From positions 1 through 50,373 of the forward strand of contig NZ_JADYTJ010000021.1 of the NCBI RefSeq assembly GCF_021531075.1: 50,373 nucleotides of DNA, written 5' to 3'. Positions 8,160-16,901 of the stretch are shown here, piece after piece. Numbering within the stretch: the stretch's first letter is position 1; each line of letters begins with the position of its first letter. Origin of the DNA: Bacteroides caecigallinarum. Its GTDB lineage: Bacteria; Bacteroidota; Bacteroidia; Bacteroidales; Bacteroidaceae. Position numbers and translations under genes: made by a program. The notes below the pieces were generated by a model. That model was given only the letters and a program-made list of their open reading frames with translations. It ran no database searches and had not been told where the DNA came from.

Positions 8160-9262
8160 TTATCTGCCACCAGTTATAATCGCTGTAAATTTCGGGAGAT
8201 ATTTTATCAAAACACTATAAATACACAGACCTAACAAAATAGTTATTAAAGGACAAACCAAATATAGCATAATAAGGCCTGCATCCGTCTGGGGCTGTAA
8301 AACCTTTACAGAAAACTTAATCAAGAAAGCCAAAGGCATTCCATGGTAAACATAAATAAAAAAACTACTGTTTGAGAGGAAATGATTAGGATGTAACTTT
8401 TGTTTTGCTATACCGTATGCCACAAAAGACACAATAGCACTTAATCCAACTAAAATACCAATACTATGGACATATTTATGCCAATCATATTGCCTTGTAA
8501 GCAAGTCACATATCGCTATAATTATATATAACACAAATGAATAAAGGGGAAAACTATTATGAATCCTAATGAAATTCTTTTTGTTAATAGTATAATAGGC
8601 ACCATATGAAAAGAAAAATAATGCAGTAATACTAAAGCCGGGTAAAGTAAACCAGATACCTAAAATCCATAATAGTCCCAATGTTATAACAAATATAATT
8701 TTCAGGTGTTTTACACAGAAATACACAATCGGCGATATTACAATCACCACCATCAAATCACGAACGAACCATAGCGGGTAATTAATAGGCATATCACCAC
8801 CTATTTTATTACCATCCCAAAAAACTTTCAACCAGTTAATCCATGTGTATTCTTTTATCAACAGATTTTCACCGGAAGTCAAACCTGATAAAAAAGTTTG
8901 AGTTAAATAATACAACAAGACAACTACCAAATTCCAAAACAAATAAGGTATAAGTAATGTCCTGCTTCTCTTTTTTAGTTTTTGGGAATAGGTATTACAA
9001 TCAAACGATTCAGTTTTATAAATAAAAAGCCGGAAATAAAAAAGAAAGCTGGAACTGCTATTCTTGCAACCACTTCAGAAATTAAATACCTGAATGTATT
9101 GTATATTTCAAAATTATGCCCATCAATAATGTCTGCTCCATCAATTACAACTTTATCAGGTACAGAATGAATCAATACTACACCTATAATTAACCAAAAT
9201 CGAAGATAACTGATAACGTGCGATTGTAATTTGTCCTGTCCCAACTGTTTCGTTTGTTCCAT
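8160..9262 (-). pseudogene. acyltransferase-3 family membrane protein, frameshifted
   Basis: Two leftward frames together make one OafA/WecH-type acyltransferase, a multi-span inner-membrane protein that O-acetylates or O-succinylates surface polysaccharide. The N-terminal piece (start MEQTKQLGQ at 9262, frame ending 8975) holds the first helix YLRFWLIIGVVLIHS with its typical His, and the GFLF segment of the next helix. The C-terminal piece (frame open to 8160) continues with KTESFDCNTYSQKLKKRSRT, PYLFWN and about eight membrane helices. The frames join if one T is restored near 9018-9022, where the minus strand reads TTTATAAAAC instead of an expected TTTTATAAAAC. This is a recent single-base deletion, or possibly a sequencing error. 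Confidence 0.82.
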
Positions 9263-9689
9263 ATCTATATACAAAGTTTCAGGGTTCAGGACTCCGGCAA
9301 CCCACGTTTTTCATTAATACCACTTCGCGTAAAGACATAAAAAAAGCGTGAAGCCCTGCATTGTCGCTCGCTCCACGTTCTGAGGCTCCTGGAAATTGCC
9401 CTGTAAGTCGAAACGAGCAACGCCGAAGCCCCACGCCGATATGTATAACGCACCTATATACCGCAACTCAGCTAATGGCGTATAGATACACCATTGGCTG
9501 TACGGCATAGTTCAGGTATGTATATAGCACACCAACGGGGCATTCACGTTGCTTTGTTTTTGACTTACAATTTGAAATTTTTCCAGGATTTCAGAACGTC
9601 AAAACCAAAGCGTAGTAAACGCCTTTCAATATGTCTTGTCCCTCCCTTCCTACGCTCCATGATAAAGCGTCCGGCGGCGCGGGACTGTG
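9263..9689. other. GC-richer segment without a recognisable gene
   Basis: Composition changes sharply from the AT-rich acyltransferase to a GC-rich stretch (about 9340-9510 and 9620-9690). Short frames exist on both strands but none looks like a known protein. A leftward promoter box at 9690-9697 would make this a leader of about 420 nt for the broken acyltransferase. I suspect a horizontally moved or element-derived segment; its function is unknown. Confidence 0.45.
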
Positions 9690-9697
9690 CAAAGGTA
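9690..9697 (-). promoter_or_regulatory. putative leftward promoter (-7 box)
   Basis: The minus strand reads TACCTTTG, in the frequently seen context TTTGCAC. It faces the acyltransferase, 427 bp from its start. Confidence 0.4.
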
Positions 9698-9782
9698 ATA
9701 AAACAATCTGAGTTTTCACTAAAACGATGAAGGAATATCAAAATAGACTGACAAAGGCGGACATTATAAAAAAACAATTACG

Positions 9783-9790
9783 TACTTTTG
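9783..9790 (+). promoter_or_regulatory. putative promoter of the HU-like gene (-7 box)
   Basis: TACTTTTG on the plus strand. Transcription from about 9796 would place the palindromic repeats at 9831-9918 in the 5' leader of the HU-like gene. Confidence 0.45.
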
Positions 9791-9830
9791 TTTACAAAAA
9801 CAAAGAGAGAAGAAGCATGACATCATTTGG

Positions 9831-9918
9831 TGCCGACCATCGTCGGCAGCAATGCTCACCATCGTCAGCCGAGGAGCCTACCATTGTCGGCAGCACTGCC
9901 GACGATGGTCAGCATCAG
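9831..9918. repeat. cluster of ACCATCGTCGGC-type inverted repeats
   Basis: Four related copies lie within 88 bp: GCCGACCATCGTCGGCAGC, GCTCACCATCGTCAGC, GCCTACCATTGTCGGCAGC and the inverted copy GCCGACGATGGTCAGC. The first copy is itself a near-perfect palindrome (GCCGAC..GTCGGC), and the third and fourth form a long hairpin around CAGCACTGCC. They end about 37 bp before the HU-like start codon. Confidence 0.7.
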
Positions 9919-9954
9919 AACATAAATTGAAATAATTAAATCAAAACCTAGATT

Positions 9955-10587
9955 ATGGGAAATATAAAATTCGATTTTTACAAAAATCCGGACAACAAAG
10001 AAGGCAAACTGAAATCGGAATACCACATCAGAGTATGCGGACAGCAAACCATCAGTACAAAGAGGATCATAGAATTGATACACAATGCCAGTACTCTTAC
10101 ACCGGCGGACATTAATGCTGTAATCTTCGCTTTTCAGGAAGAGATAGCCAATCAGCTGGCACAAGGAAACATTGTGAAACTGGAAGGTCTGTGCAGCTTC
10201 AATATCAGTCTTAAATCTGCCAACGGGACGTGTACCGGTAAGGAGAACGGGAAGGCAATTGAACTGAAATCGGTCAATATCAATCCGGAAAAGGAATTTA
10301 CGGAAAGGGTAAAGGATTTGGTAAAAAAGTACGGAACGGAAAAGGTAATGGCAAGACATTCAGACTCTTTAACAGACGAGAAAGTGGACAGAATACTGAC
10401 AAATTATTTCAGCACAAATAAAGCTATCACACGCCCTAAGCTGCAAGACATCTGTTCAACCACAAGATATATGGCCATGCAGCAAATAAAGCGCCTGACC
10501 GAAAGCGGGAAACTGGTCAACGTAGGTTTCGAGAACCATCCGCTTTATATGCCCACACCGGGAAGTTTTGGGACCAAGGAAGAGTAA
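9955..10587 (+). CDS. HU-family (HU-HIG-like) DNA-binding protein with C-terminal helical domain
   Basis: The 210-residue protein has an HU/IHF-like part at about 1-125: the helical segment with TLTPADINAVIFAFQEEIANQLAQG, the turn into the strand GNIVKLEGLCSFNI, and the basic tail strand region. This matches the Bacteroidetes HU-HIG group rather than the 90-residue histone-like HU. The C-terminal part, about 130-205 (TDEKVDRILTNYF through LVNVGFENHPLYMP), looks like a winged-helix domain. It probably binds and bends DNA, possibly at the palindromes just upstream. It is neither near nor in an operon with housekeeping genes; it sits in the accessory island. Confidence 0.82.
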   Translation: MGNIKFDFYKNPDNKEGKLKSEYHIRVCGQQTISTKRIIELIHNASTLTPADINAVIFAFQEEIANQLAQGNIVKLEGLCSFNISLKSANGTCTGKENGKAIELKSVNINPEKEFTERVKDLVKKYGTEKVMARHSDSLTDEKVDRILTNYFSTNKAITRPKLQDICSTTRYMAMQQIKRLTESGKLVNVGFENHPLYMPTPGSFGTKEE

Positions 10588-10707
10588 CATCGTTTAAATA
10601 CAGTTTAAAATGTTGTACTTTCAATAACTTGACGATAAAATCGGACAGTTTATCCATAATTTTATATAAAACTGTAGGAAATGTTCTGTTTAGACAAAAA
10701 AACTTTC

Positions 10708-10715
10708 TACTTTTG
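10708..10715 (+). promoter_or_regulatory. putative promoter of the envelope-biogenesis run (-7 box)
   Basis: TACTTTTG lies 28 bp before the ATG of the DUF6242-like gene. A clear -33 TTTG is not seen at the usual spacing. Confidence 0.5.
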
Positions 10716-10743
10716 CAACTTGTAACATAGAAATCATTTGCAA

Positions 10744-12129
10744 ATGAAATTAAGAATATTACCTGTATTGGTTGCCGGATTCATGTCGGCCACATTTTTA
10801 TTGTCTTCATGTCTCGGCAATGACACAAGCGAGATTGAATATCCTGCCACATCGAGCATCACAAGCTTCTCGATAGGGACTTTACACCAGACATTCTATG
10901 GAAAAAGTTCCAAGGGCGAAGACAGCATATATGTTGATACCATAAGTTATGCCGACTGTGCATTCACCATAGACCAAATAAACAGAAGGATATACAACAA
11001 GGATTCTCTGCCAAAAGATGTGGATATCACCAGAGTGGTTACAAGTATAGAAGCTGATATAGCTGCAATATATTATGAAAAGAACGGAAAAGACACTGTA
11101 TGGACTTCTACCGACTCTCTGGACTTTACCAATGACATCATTTTCAAAGTAATGGCTTTCAGCGAAATACAGAATAACTTCGTATATGGACAGGGATATA
11201 GAGTAAGTATCAATGTACACAAGCTGAATCCGGACTCACTGGTATGGAAACATTTTGACAGCAGCACCTTCGGAGAGGGAATAAAGCTGACTGAACAGAA
11301 AGCCGTGTACCAGAACAACAACATATACGTATTCGGAAAGACATCTGCCGAGGAAACTAAAGTATTCCGAACCGGTGTCGACAGAGGTAACATCTCAGGA
11401 TGGGAAGACATCACTCCTGCCATACAGGGTATAAACATATATTCTGCGCTGGCTTTTGAAAATGATATATATTATGTAGCAAACGGACAGCTGTATAATT
11501 TATCGTCAAACTCCCCAATAGGAGCATTGAACAACCTGGTTAATCTTATATCAGCCACAGGTGATGTAATGCTGGCATATACCTCTGACAGCAAGGTGTG
11601 CAGCATAAAAGCCGATGGTTCAAAGGAAAAGGACATAGATTTTATTGATGGAGAAGATATGAGCGGAAGGCTGTATGCCGTATCGCAAACGGCATCGCAT
11701 AACCCGTCGTTGTGGAGAACCACTGTAATGAAAAACGGGGCAGAGACAGACACCACTGCATGCATATACAGCTATACAAGCAGTGATGATACCTGGGTAA
11801 AATACCAGCCTAACTACCCTACCACATGTCCTAACCAGAAAAACATTTCAATGATTAAGTATGACGGTAAACTGTTTGCCTTTGGAGGACTGTTCGACAC
11901 ATTCCGTTCTTCTGTCGACAATGGATTAAACTGGAACGAAGAGACCGGATATATGGTATTCCCAACCGAAGAGAAAAACGGTATAAAGCCACTTTCTTCT
12001 TATCGTCAGGATGGTACTTATTCCACTGTAGTAGAGGATAATGGAAGTAAAGGATCATTCATGTGGTTTATATGGCAGGATGGAACGATGACAAGAGGAC
12101 ATCTTAACAGACTCATGCCTAAGGAATAA
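10744..12129 (+). CDS. DUF6242-like lipoprotein
   Basis: The 461-residue protein starts at ATG 10744 (an in-frame TTG 6 bp upstream is unlikely) and has a lipoprotein signal peptide ending LLSSC, with Cys23 as the lipidation site. The mature protein begins with a beta-rich domain (about 40-160, containing ITSFSIGTLHQTFYG) followed by repeated blades of the type NNIYVFGKTSAEETKVFRTG and YDGKLFAFGGLFDTFRSSVDNGLNW, which suggest a beta-propeller. I assign DUF6242 from memory of Bacteroides proteins in the same position before uppS. It probably faces the periplasm or cell surface. Biochemical function is unknown. Confidence 0.7.
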   Translation: MKLRILPVLVAGFMSATFLLSSCLGNDTSEIEYPATSSITSFSIGTLHQTFYGKSSKGEDSIYVDTISYADCAFTIDQINRRIYNKDSLPKDVDITRVVTSIEADIAAIYYEKNGKDTVWTSTDSLDFTNDIIFKVMAFSEIQNNFVYGQGYRVSINVHKLNPDSLVWKHFDSSTFGEGIKLTEQKAVYQNNNIYVFGKTSAEETKVFRTGVDRGNISGWEDITPAIQGINIYSALAFENDIYYVANGQLYNLSSNSPIGALNNLVNLISATGDVMLAYTSDSKVCSIKADGSKEKDIDFIDGEDMSGRLYAVSQTASHNPSLWRTTVMKNGAETDTTACIYSYTSSDDTWVKYQPNYPTTCPNQKNISMIKYDGKLFAFGGLFDTFRSSVDNGLNWNEETGYMVFPTEEKNGIKPLSSYRQDGTYSTVVEDNGSKGSFMWFIWQDGTMTRGHLNRLMPKE

Positions 12130-12153
12130 TTGTTTAAACAGAAAATTACCGAC

Positions 12154-12885
12154 ATGACATACAGAGAGAAAATAGATAAAACCAGAATACCCGCACACAT
12201 AGCCATAATAATGGACGGCAACGGGCGCTGGGCAAAAGAAAAAGGACATGCCAGGACATTCGGACATCAGGCAGGAGCGGAAACTGTACACATAATAGCG
12301 GAAGAATCGGCCAGATTGGGTGTTAAATTTCTGACTTTATATACCTTTTCCACCGAAAACTGGAACAGACCGGTTGATGAGGTGGCAGCTCTGATGAGTC
12401 TGCTTATGGACTCTATAGAGGAGGAAACTTTCATGAAGAACAATATCAGTTTCAGAATAATAGGTGACACTTCCAGACTGCCAAAGGAAGTGCTTGACCG
12501 TCTGAACAAGTGTATTGAAAACACATCGCGTAACACGGGAATGTGTCTGACACTGGCTTTGAGCTATTCGTCAAGATGGGAGATAACGGATGCAATGAGA
12601 AAAATTGCAAAACAGGTTGAAAAGGGGGAACTGTCTGCAGACGACATTACCGACAAGACCATTGACCAACATTTGGCAACAAGCTATATGCCCGACCCGG
12701 AACTGCTCATCAGAACTGGTGGAGAGATAAGACTAAGCAATTACCTGCTATGGCAGTGTGCTTACTCTGAACTGTATTTCTGTGACACTTACTGGCCGGA
12801 CTTCAAGGAAGAGGAACTGTGTAAGGCTATTTGCGACTACCAGAGCAGAGAACGCCGATTTGGAAAAACTAGTGAACAATTATAA
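12154..12885 (+). CDS. uppS: isoprenyl transferase (undecaprenyl diphosphate synthase)
   Basis: UppS condenses isopentenyl diphosphate with farnesyl diphosphate in cis to give the C55 lipid carrier for peptidoglycan and polysaccharide. The 243-residue product has the hallmark [16 protein letters not shown] with catalytic Asp21, the FSTENWNRP segment and the C-terminal [18 protein letters not shown] region followed by the [10 protein letters not shown] segment. I start it at ATG 12154, 24 bp after the preceding stop; the frame is open further upstream from a TTG. bamA follows 9 bp after the stop, so the two are surely co-transcribed. Confidence 0.95.
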   Translation: MTYREKIDKTRIPAHIAIIMDGNGRWAKEKGHARTFGHQAGAETVHIIAEESARLGVKFLTLYTFSTENWNRPVDEVAALMSLLMDSIEEETFMKNNISFRIIGDTSRLPKEVLDRLNKCIENTSRNTGMCLTLALSYSSRWEITDAMRKIAKQVEKGELSADDITDKTIDQHLATSYMPDPELLIRTGGEIRLSNYLLWQCAYSELYFCDTYWPDFKEEELCKAICDYQSRERRFGKTSEQL

Positions 12886-12894
12886 TATTAAGCA

Positions 12895-15546
12895 ATGAGA
12901 TACCGTCTTTTACTCATAACTATGATGACCGTGGGACTGACTTTCATGAACACAAAAGTCTGTGCCCAGGATAATAATACCGAAAGCGACAAACCTGTAA
13001 TATTATATAACGGCTCGCCTAAGAAATACGAAATTGCCGACATTAAGGTGACAGGCGTGAAGAACTACGAGGATTATGTGCTCGTGGGAATATCCGGACT
13101 TGCCGTGGGACAGACTATAACAGTGCCGGGCGATGACATCACCGGAGCTGTAAAGAAATACTGGAGACACGGACTGTTTTCGGACGTGAAAATATCTGCC
13201 GACAAGATTGAAGGCAACAAGATATATCTGCACATCGAACTTAAGCAACGTCCACGTATCACTGACATACGTTTCTACGGCGTAAAGAAGAGTGAACGTG
13301 AAGACCTGCAAGCCAAACTGGGACTTGTGAAAGGTAGCCAGATTACACCAAACCTTATTGACCGTGCTAAAATACTTATCAAAAAACACTTCGACGAAAA
13401 AGGATTCAAAAATGCCGAAGTAAACATCATAGAAAGAGAAGACACCGCAAATGCTGAACAGGTATATGTGGATGTAAACATAGACAAAAAGGAAAAAATC
13501 AAGGTTCACCAGATTATTATTGACGGGAATACTGTCTTGACAGACAAGAAGTTAAAGAGAGTAATGAAGAAAACCAACGAAAAAGGCAAGCTTATTAACC
13601 TTTTCCGTACCAAAAAGTTCATAGAAAGCAATTACGAAGCCGACAAACAGCTTATCATAGACAAGTATAACGAACTTGGTTACCGTGATGCGCTTATTGA
13701 AATGGACAGCGTGAGCCAGTATGACGACAAGACGGTAAACGTATACATGAAAATATACGAAGGTGACAAATACTACCTGAGAGACATCACATGGGTAGGT
13801 AACACTGTATATCCTTCGGACCTGCTGAGCGAACAGTTGAGAATGAAAAAAGGTGATGTGTATAACCAGAAACTGCTGAACGAACGTATCAGTGGTGATG
13901 AAGATGCCATCGGTAACAATTACTACAACAGAGGTTATGTGTTCTATAACCTTGACCCTGTGGAAATAAACATTGACGGCGACTCTATCGACCTGGAAAT
14001 GCGTATCACAGAAGGTCCGCAGGCTACTATCAGCCACGTACGCATCAACGGTAACGACCGTCTGTATGAAAACATCGTTCGTCGTGAGTTGAGAACCCGT
14101 CCGGGCGACCTCTTCAGCAAGGAAGCACTTGAACGTTCATATCGTGAAATTGCACAGATGGGACACTTTAACCCTGAGAACATACAGCCTGACGTACAGC
14201 CAAATGTTCAGGACGGTACTGTAGACATCAACTGGGGACTGGAATCAAAAGCCAACGACCAGGTGGAATTCTCGGCTGGATGGGGACAGACAGGTGTAAT
14301 AGGTAAGCTGAGTCTGAAGTTTACAAACTTCTCGTTTGCCAACCTCTTCAGAAAAAATGACAACTATCGTGGTATCCTCCCTCAGGGAGACGGTCAGACT
14401 CTTACCATCAGCGGTCAGACTAACGGTAGATACTATCAGTCGTATAGTGTTTCGTTCTTCGATCCTTGGTTCGGAGGCAAACGTCCTACTTCGTTCTCTG
14501 TATCGGCATTCTACTCTGTTCAGACCGACGTAAGCAGCAACTACTATAACTCGGCATACATGAACAACTACTATAATATGCTTTACGGTTATGGTAGCTA
14601 CTACAACAACTATTATGGCAACTACTATAATAACTATGAATCTTACTACGACCCAGACAAGTCGATCAAGATGTTCGGTGCGTCAATCGGTTGGGGTAAG
14701 CGTTTGAGATGGCCTGACGACTACTTTACTATCTCGGCCGAGCTTTCTTACCAGAGATTCATGCTTAAGGACTGGAGCTATCTGTACATCAAGCTGAACA
14801 ACGGGCAGTATATGAACACAGGTAACTGTAACAATGTAAACCTGAACCTTACTCTTTCAAGAAACTCTACTGATAACCCTATCTTCCCAAGATACGGTTC
14901 TGAGTTTACAGCATCGGTTTCGTTCACTCCGCCATACTCTCTGTTCAGCAACAAGGATTATTCTACATACGGCAAGGATAACTACGAAGAGGCTGCAAGC
15001 ATGTATAAGTGGATAGAATACCACAAGTGGAAATTCAAAGCAAAAACATATACAGCACTGTTGCCTATAAAGAAATGTCCTGTGCTGATGACACGTACTG
15101 AATTCGGTATCCTGGGACATTACAACAAGTACAAACGTTCTCCGTTCGAAACATTCTATGTGGGTGGTGACGGTATGACAGGATATAGCTACAACTATGC
15201 TTCTGAAACTATCGCGCTCCGCGGTTATGAAAACGGTTCGTTAACTCCATACGGTAGCGAAGGTTATGCTTACATCAGACTTGGAGCTGAATTGAGATAC
15301 CCGCTCATGCTTGAGAACTCAACAAGTATCTATGCTTTGGGATTCGTAGAAGCTGGTAACGCATGGACTGACGTGGCAGACTTCAATCCATTCCAGTTGA
15401 AACGTTCGGCAGGTGTCGGTGTTCGTATCTTCCTCCCTATGATTGGTATGATGGGTATCGACTGGGCATATGGTTTCGACAAGATAAACGGATCAATGCA
15501 GTATAGCGGAAGCCAGTTCCACTTTATCATAGGTCAGGAGTTCTAA
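12895..15546 (+). CDS. bamA: outer membrane protein assembly factor BamA
   Basis: BamA inserts beta-barrel proteins into the outer membrane. The 883-residue precursor has a signal peptide (about 1-24, ending KVCAQ), five POTRA domains (about 45-440, with recurrent blocks such as ITDIRFYGVKKSE, IDGNTVLTDKKLK and VRINGNDRLYENIVRRELRTRPGD) and a C-terminal 16-strand barrel. The family's conserved barrel-lid motif region appears as ALRGYENGSLTPYG near 775, and the chain ends in an aromatic strand, FHFIIGQEF. Unusual is a run very rich in Tyr and Asn at about 547-592 between two strands. Neighbours are uppS and two Skp-like chaperones, a common Bacteroidetes arrangement. Confidence 0.95.
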   Translation: MRYRLLLITMMTVGLTFMNTKVCAQDNNTESDKPVILYNGSPKKYEIADIKVTGVKNYEDYVLVGISGLAVGQTITVPGDDITGAVKKYWRHGLFSDVKISADKIEGNKIYLHIELKQRPRITDIRFYGVKKSEREDLQAKLGLVKGSQITPNLIDRAKILIKKHFDEKGFKNAEVNIIEREDTANAEQVYVDVNIDKKEKIKVHQIIIDGNTVLTDKKLKRVMKKTNEKGKLINLFRTKKFIESNYEADKQLIIDKYNELGYRDALIEMDSVSQYDDKTVNVYMKIYEGDKYYLRDITWVGNTVYPSDLLSEQLRMKKGDVYNQKLLNERISGDEDAIGNNYYNRGYVFYNLDPVEINIDGDSIDLEMRITEGPQATISHVRINGNDRLYENIVRRELRTRPGDLFSKEALERSYREIAQMGHFNPENIQPDVQPNVQDGTVDINWGLESKANDQVEFSAGWGQTGVIGKLSLKFTNFSFANLFRKNDNYRGILPQGDGQTLTISGQTNGRYYQSYSVSFFDPWFGGKRPTSFSVSAFYSVQTDVSSNYYNSAYMNNYYNMLYGYGSYYNNYYGNYYNNYESYYDPDKSIKMFGASIGWGKRLRWPDDYFTISAELSYQRFMLKDWSYLYIKLNNGQYMNTGNCNNVNLNLTLSRNSTDNPIFPRYGSEFTASVSFTPPYSLFSNKDYSTYGKDNYEEAASMYKWIEYHKWKFKAKTYTALLPIKKCPVLMTRTEFGILGHYNKYKRSPFETFYVGGDGMTGYSYNYASETIALRGYENGSLTPYGSEGYAYIRLGAELRYPLMLENSTSIYALGFVEAGNAWTDVADFNPFQLKRSAGVGVRIFLPMIGMMGIDWAYGFDKINGSMQYSGSQFHFIIGQEF

Positions 15547-15666
15547 CTACAAGGTGACAAGGCTTTAGAGACTAGGAACTAGAGACTAGGAAACCTAGTC
15601 AACTAGTTACTCGTCAACTAGTATCTAAAAAACTCAAAAACTAATAAACTCAAAAACTCAAATATT
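15547..15666. repeat. CTAG-rich inverted repeats and AACTCAAAA direct repeats
   Basis: Between bamA and the first ompH gene, 15570-15622 contains six CTAG tetranucleotides, including the perfect hairpin GACTAGG-AAA-CCTAGTC (15584-15600) and two CAACTAGT copies. Positions 15626-15661 hold repeated AAACTCAAAAACT units. No gene is present. Confidence 0.65.
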
Positions 15667-16182
15667 ATGAAGAAGGTGTTTTTTTCGTTGCTGTTTATCG
15701 TGGCAACCATAATGGCAGCGCAAGCTCAAAAATTTGCCCTTATAGACATGGAATTTATATTAAAGCAAATTCCTTCGTACGAACAGGCCAACAAACAGAT
15801 GGAAGATCTGTCAAAGCAATGGCAGACTGAGATAGAATCAAAATCGAACGAAGCAAAAGCTCTGTATGAGTCATACCAGAAGACAGCTTCAACAATGAGT
15901 GCTGAGCAAAGAACAGCCAAAGAAGAGGAAATTATAGCAAAGGAAAGGGAGGCTGCCGAACTGAGACAGACATATTTCGGTCCACAAGGAGAGGCTATGA
16001 AAAAAAGACAAGAACTGATAGCACCTATACAGGATGCCATATACAATGCAGTAAAGGCTATTGCTACAGAAAAGGGATATGATGCAGTAATTGACAGAGC
16101 CTCAGCTCAAAGTATGATTTTTGCATCACCACGCATTGATATCAGTAATGATGTTCTTTTGAAATTAGGATATTCAAAATAA
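15667..16182 (+). CDS. OmpH/Skp-family periplasmic chaperone, copy 1
   Basis: Skp-like proteins hold unfolded outer-membrane proteins on their way from the Sec channel to the BAM complex. This 171-residue precursor has a signal peptide (1-20, ending MAAQAQ), an N-terminal strand FALIDMEFILKQIPSYE typical of the OmpH family, a charged helical arm of about 80 residues (roughly 40-120, predicted coiled coil) and a C-terminal strand region AIATEKGYDAVIDRASAQSM. It lies between bamA and a second copy, fitting a barrel-assembly operon. Confidence 0.92.
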   Translation: MKKVFFSLLFIVATIMAAQAQKFALIDMEFILKQIPSYEQANKQMEDLSKQWQTEIESKSNEAKALYESYQKTASTMSAEQRTAKEEEIIAKEREAAELRQTYFGPQGEAMKKRQELIAPIQDAIYNAVKAIATEKGYDAVIDRASAQSMIFASPRIDISNDVLLKLGYSK

Positions 16183-16187
16183 TTTTA

Positions 16188-16195
16188 TACATTTG
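16188..16195 (+). promoter_or_regulatory. putative internal promoter of the second ompH copy (-7 box)
   Basis: TACATTTG lies just after the first ompH stop and 62 bp before the next ATG. It could give the second chaperone extra expression. Confidence 0.45.
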
Positions 16196-16257
16196 CATCC
16201 GAAAGGAAAACACATTCAATAACAGAAAAAATTAATAATAAATAGAAGACAAATATT

Positions 16258-16815
16258 ATGTTGAAAAAATTAGCATTATTGCTTATGCTCGTTGCACCAA
16301 TGAGCATATTTGCACAGAAGTTCGGATACTTCAAATCAGAATCAATCATCTTGGTTATGCCGGAATACGCTAAAGCACAGACTGACATTCAGGCATTGCA
16401 GAAACAATATGAAGATGAAATCAAACGTGCATCTGACGAATTCAACAAAAAATTTGCTGAATTCCAGCAGGAACAGAAGAACCTCCCTCAGAACATCCTT
16501 GAACGCCGCCAGAAAGAACTTCAGGAACTTTCTGAAAAGGGAATGCAGTTCCAGCAGGATGCTCAGCAGCAATTGCAGAAAGCTTATGCTGACATGATGG
16601 CTCCTATATATGAAAAGATGGAAAAATCAGTTCAGACTGTAGCTAAAGCAGGCGGATATGTATTCGTATTCGATTTGAACCGTACAGACATACCTTACGT
16701 AGACGAGACTCAGGCTAAAGATATTACTGATGATATCAAAACAAATCTCGGAATCAGCTTGACAGCTGCACCTTACGTACCACAGGTGCCTGCTACACTT
16801 CCAGCAGGGAACTAA
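16258..16815 (+). CDS. OmpH/Skp-family periplasmic chaperone, copy 2
   Basis: A 185-residue paralogue of the preceding gene. The signal peptide is about 1-19 (ending MSIFAQ). The mature start KFGYFKSESIILVMPEYAKAQ corresponds to the first copy's FALIDMEFILKQIPSYEQAN, and a Gln/Glu/Lys-rich coiled-coil arm covers about 40-120. It ends with a Pro-rich tail VPQVPATLPAGN absent from copy 1. The arm is richer in Gln than that of copy 1. A putative own promoter and a following terminator suggest it can be expressed independently at high level. Confidence 0.92.
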   Translation: MLKKLALLLMLVAPMSIFAQKFGYFKSESIILVMPEYAKAQTDIQALQKQYEDEIKRASDEFNKKFAEFQQEQKNLPQNILERRQKELQELSEKGMQFQQDAQQQLQKAYADMMAPIYEKMEKSVQTVAKAGGYVFVFDLNRTDIPYVDETQAKDITDDIKTNLGISLTAAPYVPQVPATLPAGN

Positions 16816-16837
16816 TATTAAATTAAACATATATAAT

Positions 16838-16889
16838 AAGTGAAGAATCTGTCAGCACACATACGGTGCCTTCAGGTTCTTCACTTTTT
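16838..16889 (+). terminator. intrinsic terminator after the second ompH copy
   Basis: AGTGAAGAATCTG (16839-16851) pairs with CAGGTTCTTCACT (16873-16885) with one mismatch, followed by TTTTT. It lies in the leader of murI and would end the bamA-ompH transcript. Confidence 0.75.
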
Positions 16890-16901
16890 AATTTGAACGA
16901 C

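Noticed and set aside
8940..9030. Programmed ribosomal frameshift joining the acyltransferase halves
   Set aside because: No slippery heptamer or downstream structure at the break; a deletion explains it better.
9314..9508. Short leftward frame MPYSQWCIYTPLAEL in the GC-rich segment
   Set aside because: No family features, low-quality composition and no start signal; I treat it as non-coding, though it may recur in other Bacteroides genomes.
9817..9930. 37-codon upstream frame covering the palindromic repeats
   Set aside because: Its residues simply follow the palindromes; no sign of a conserved leader peptide.
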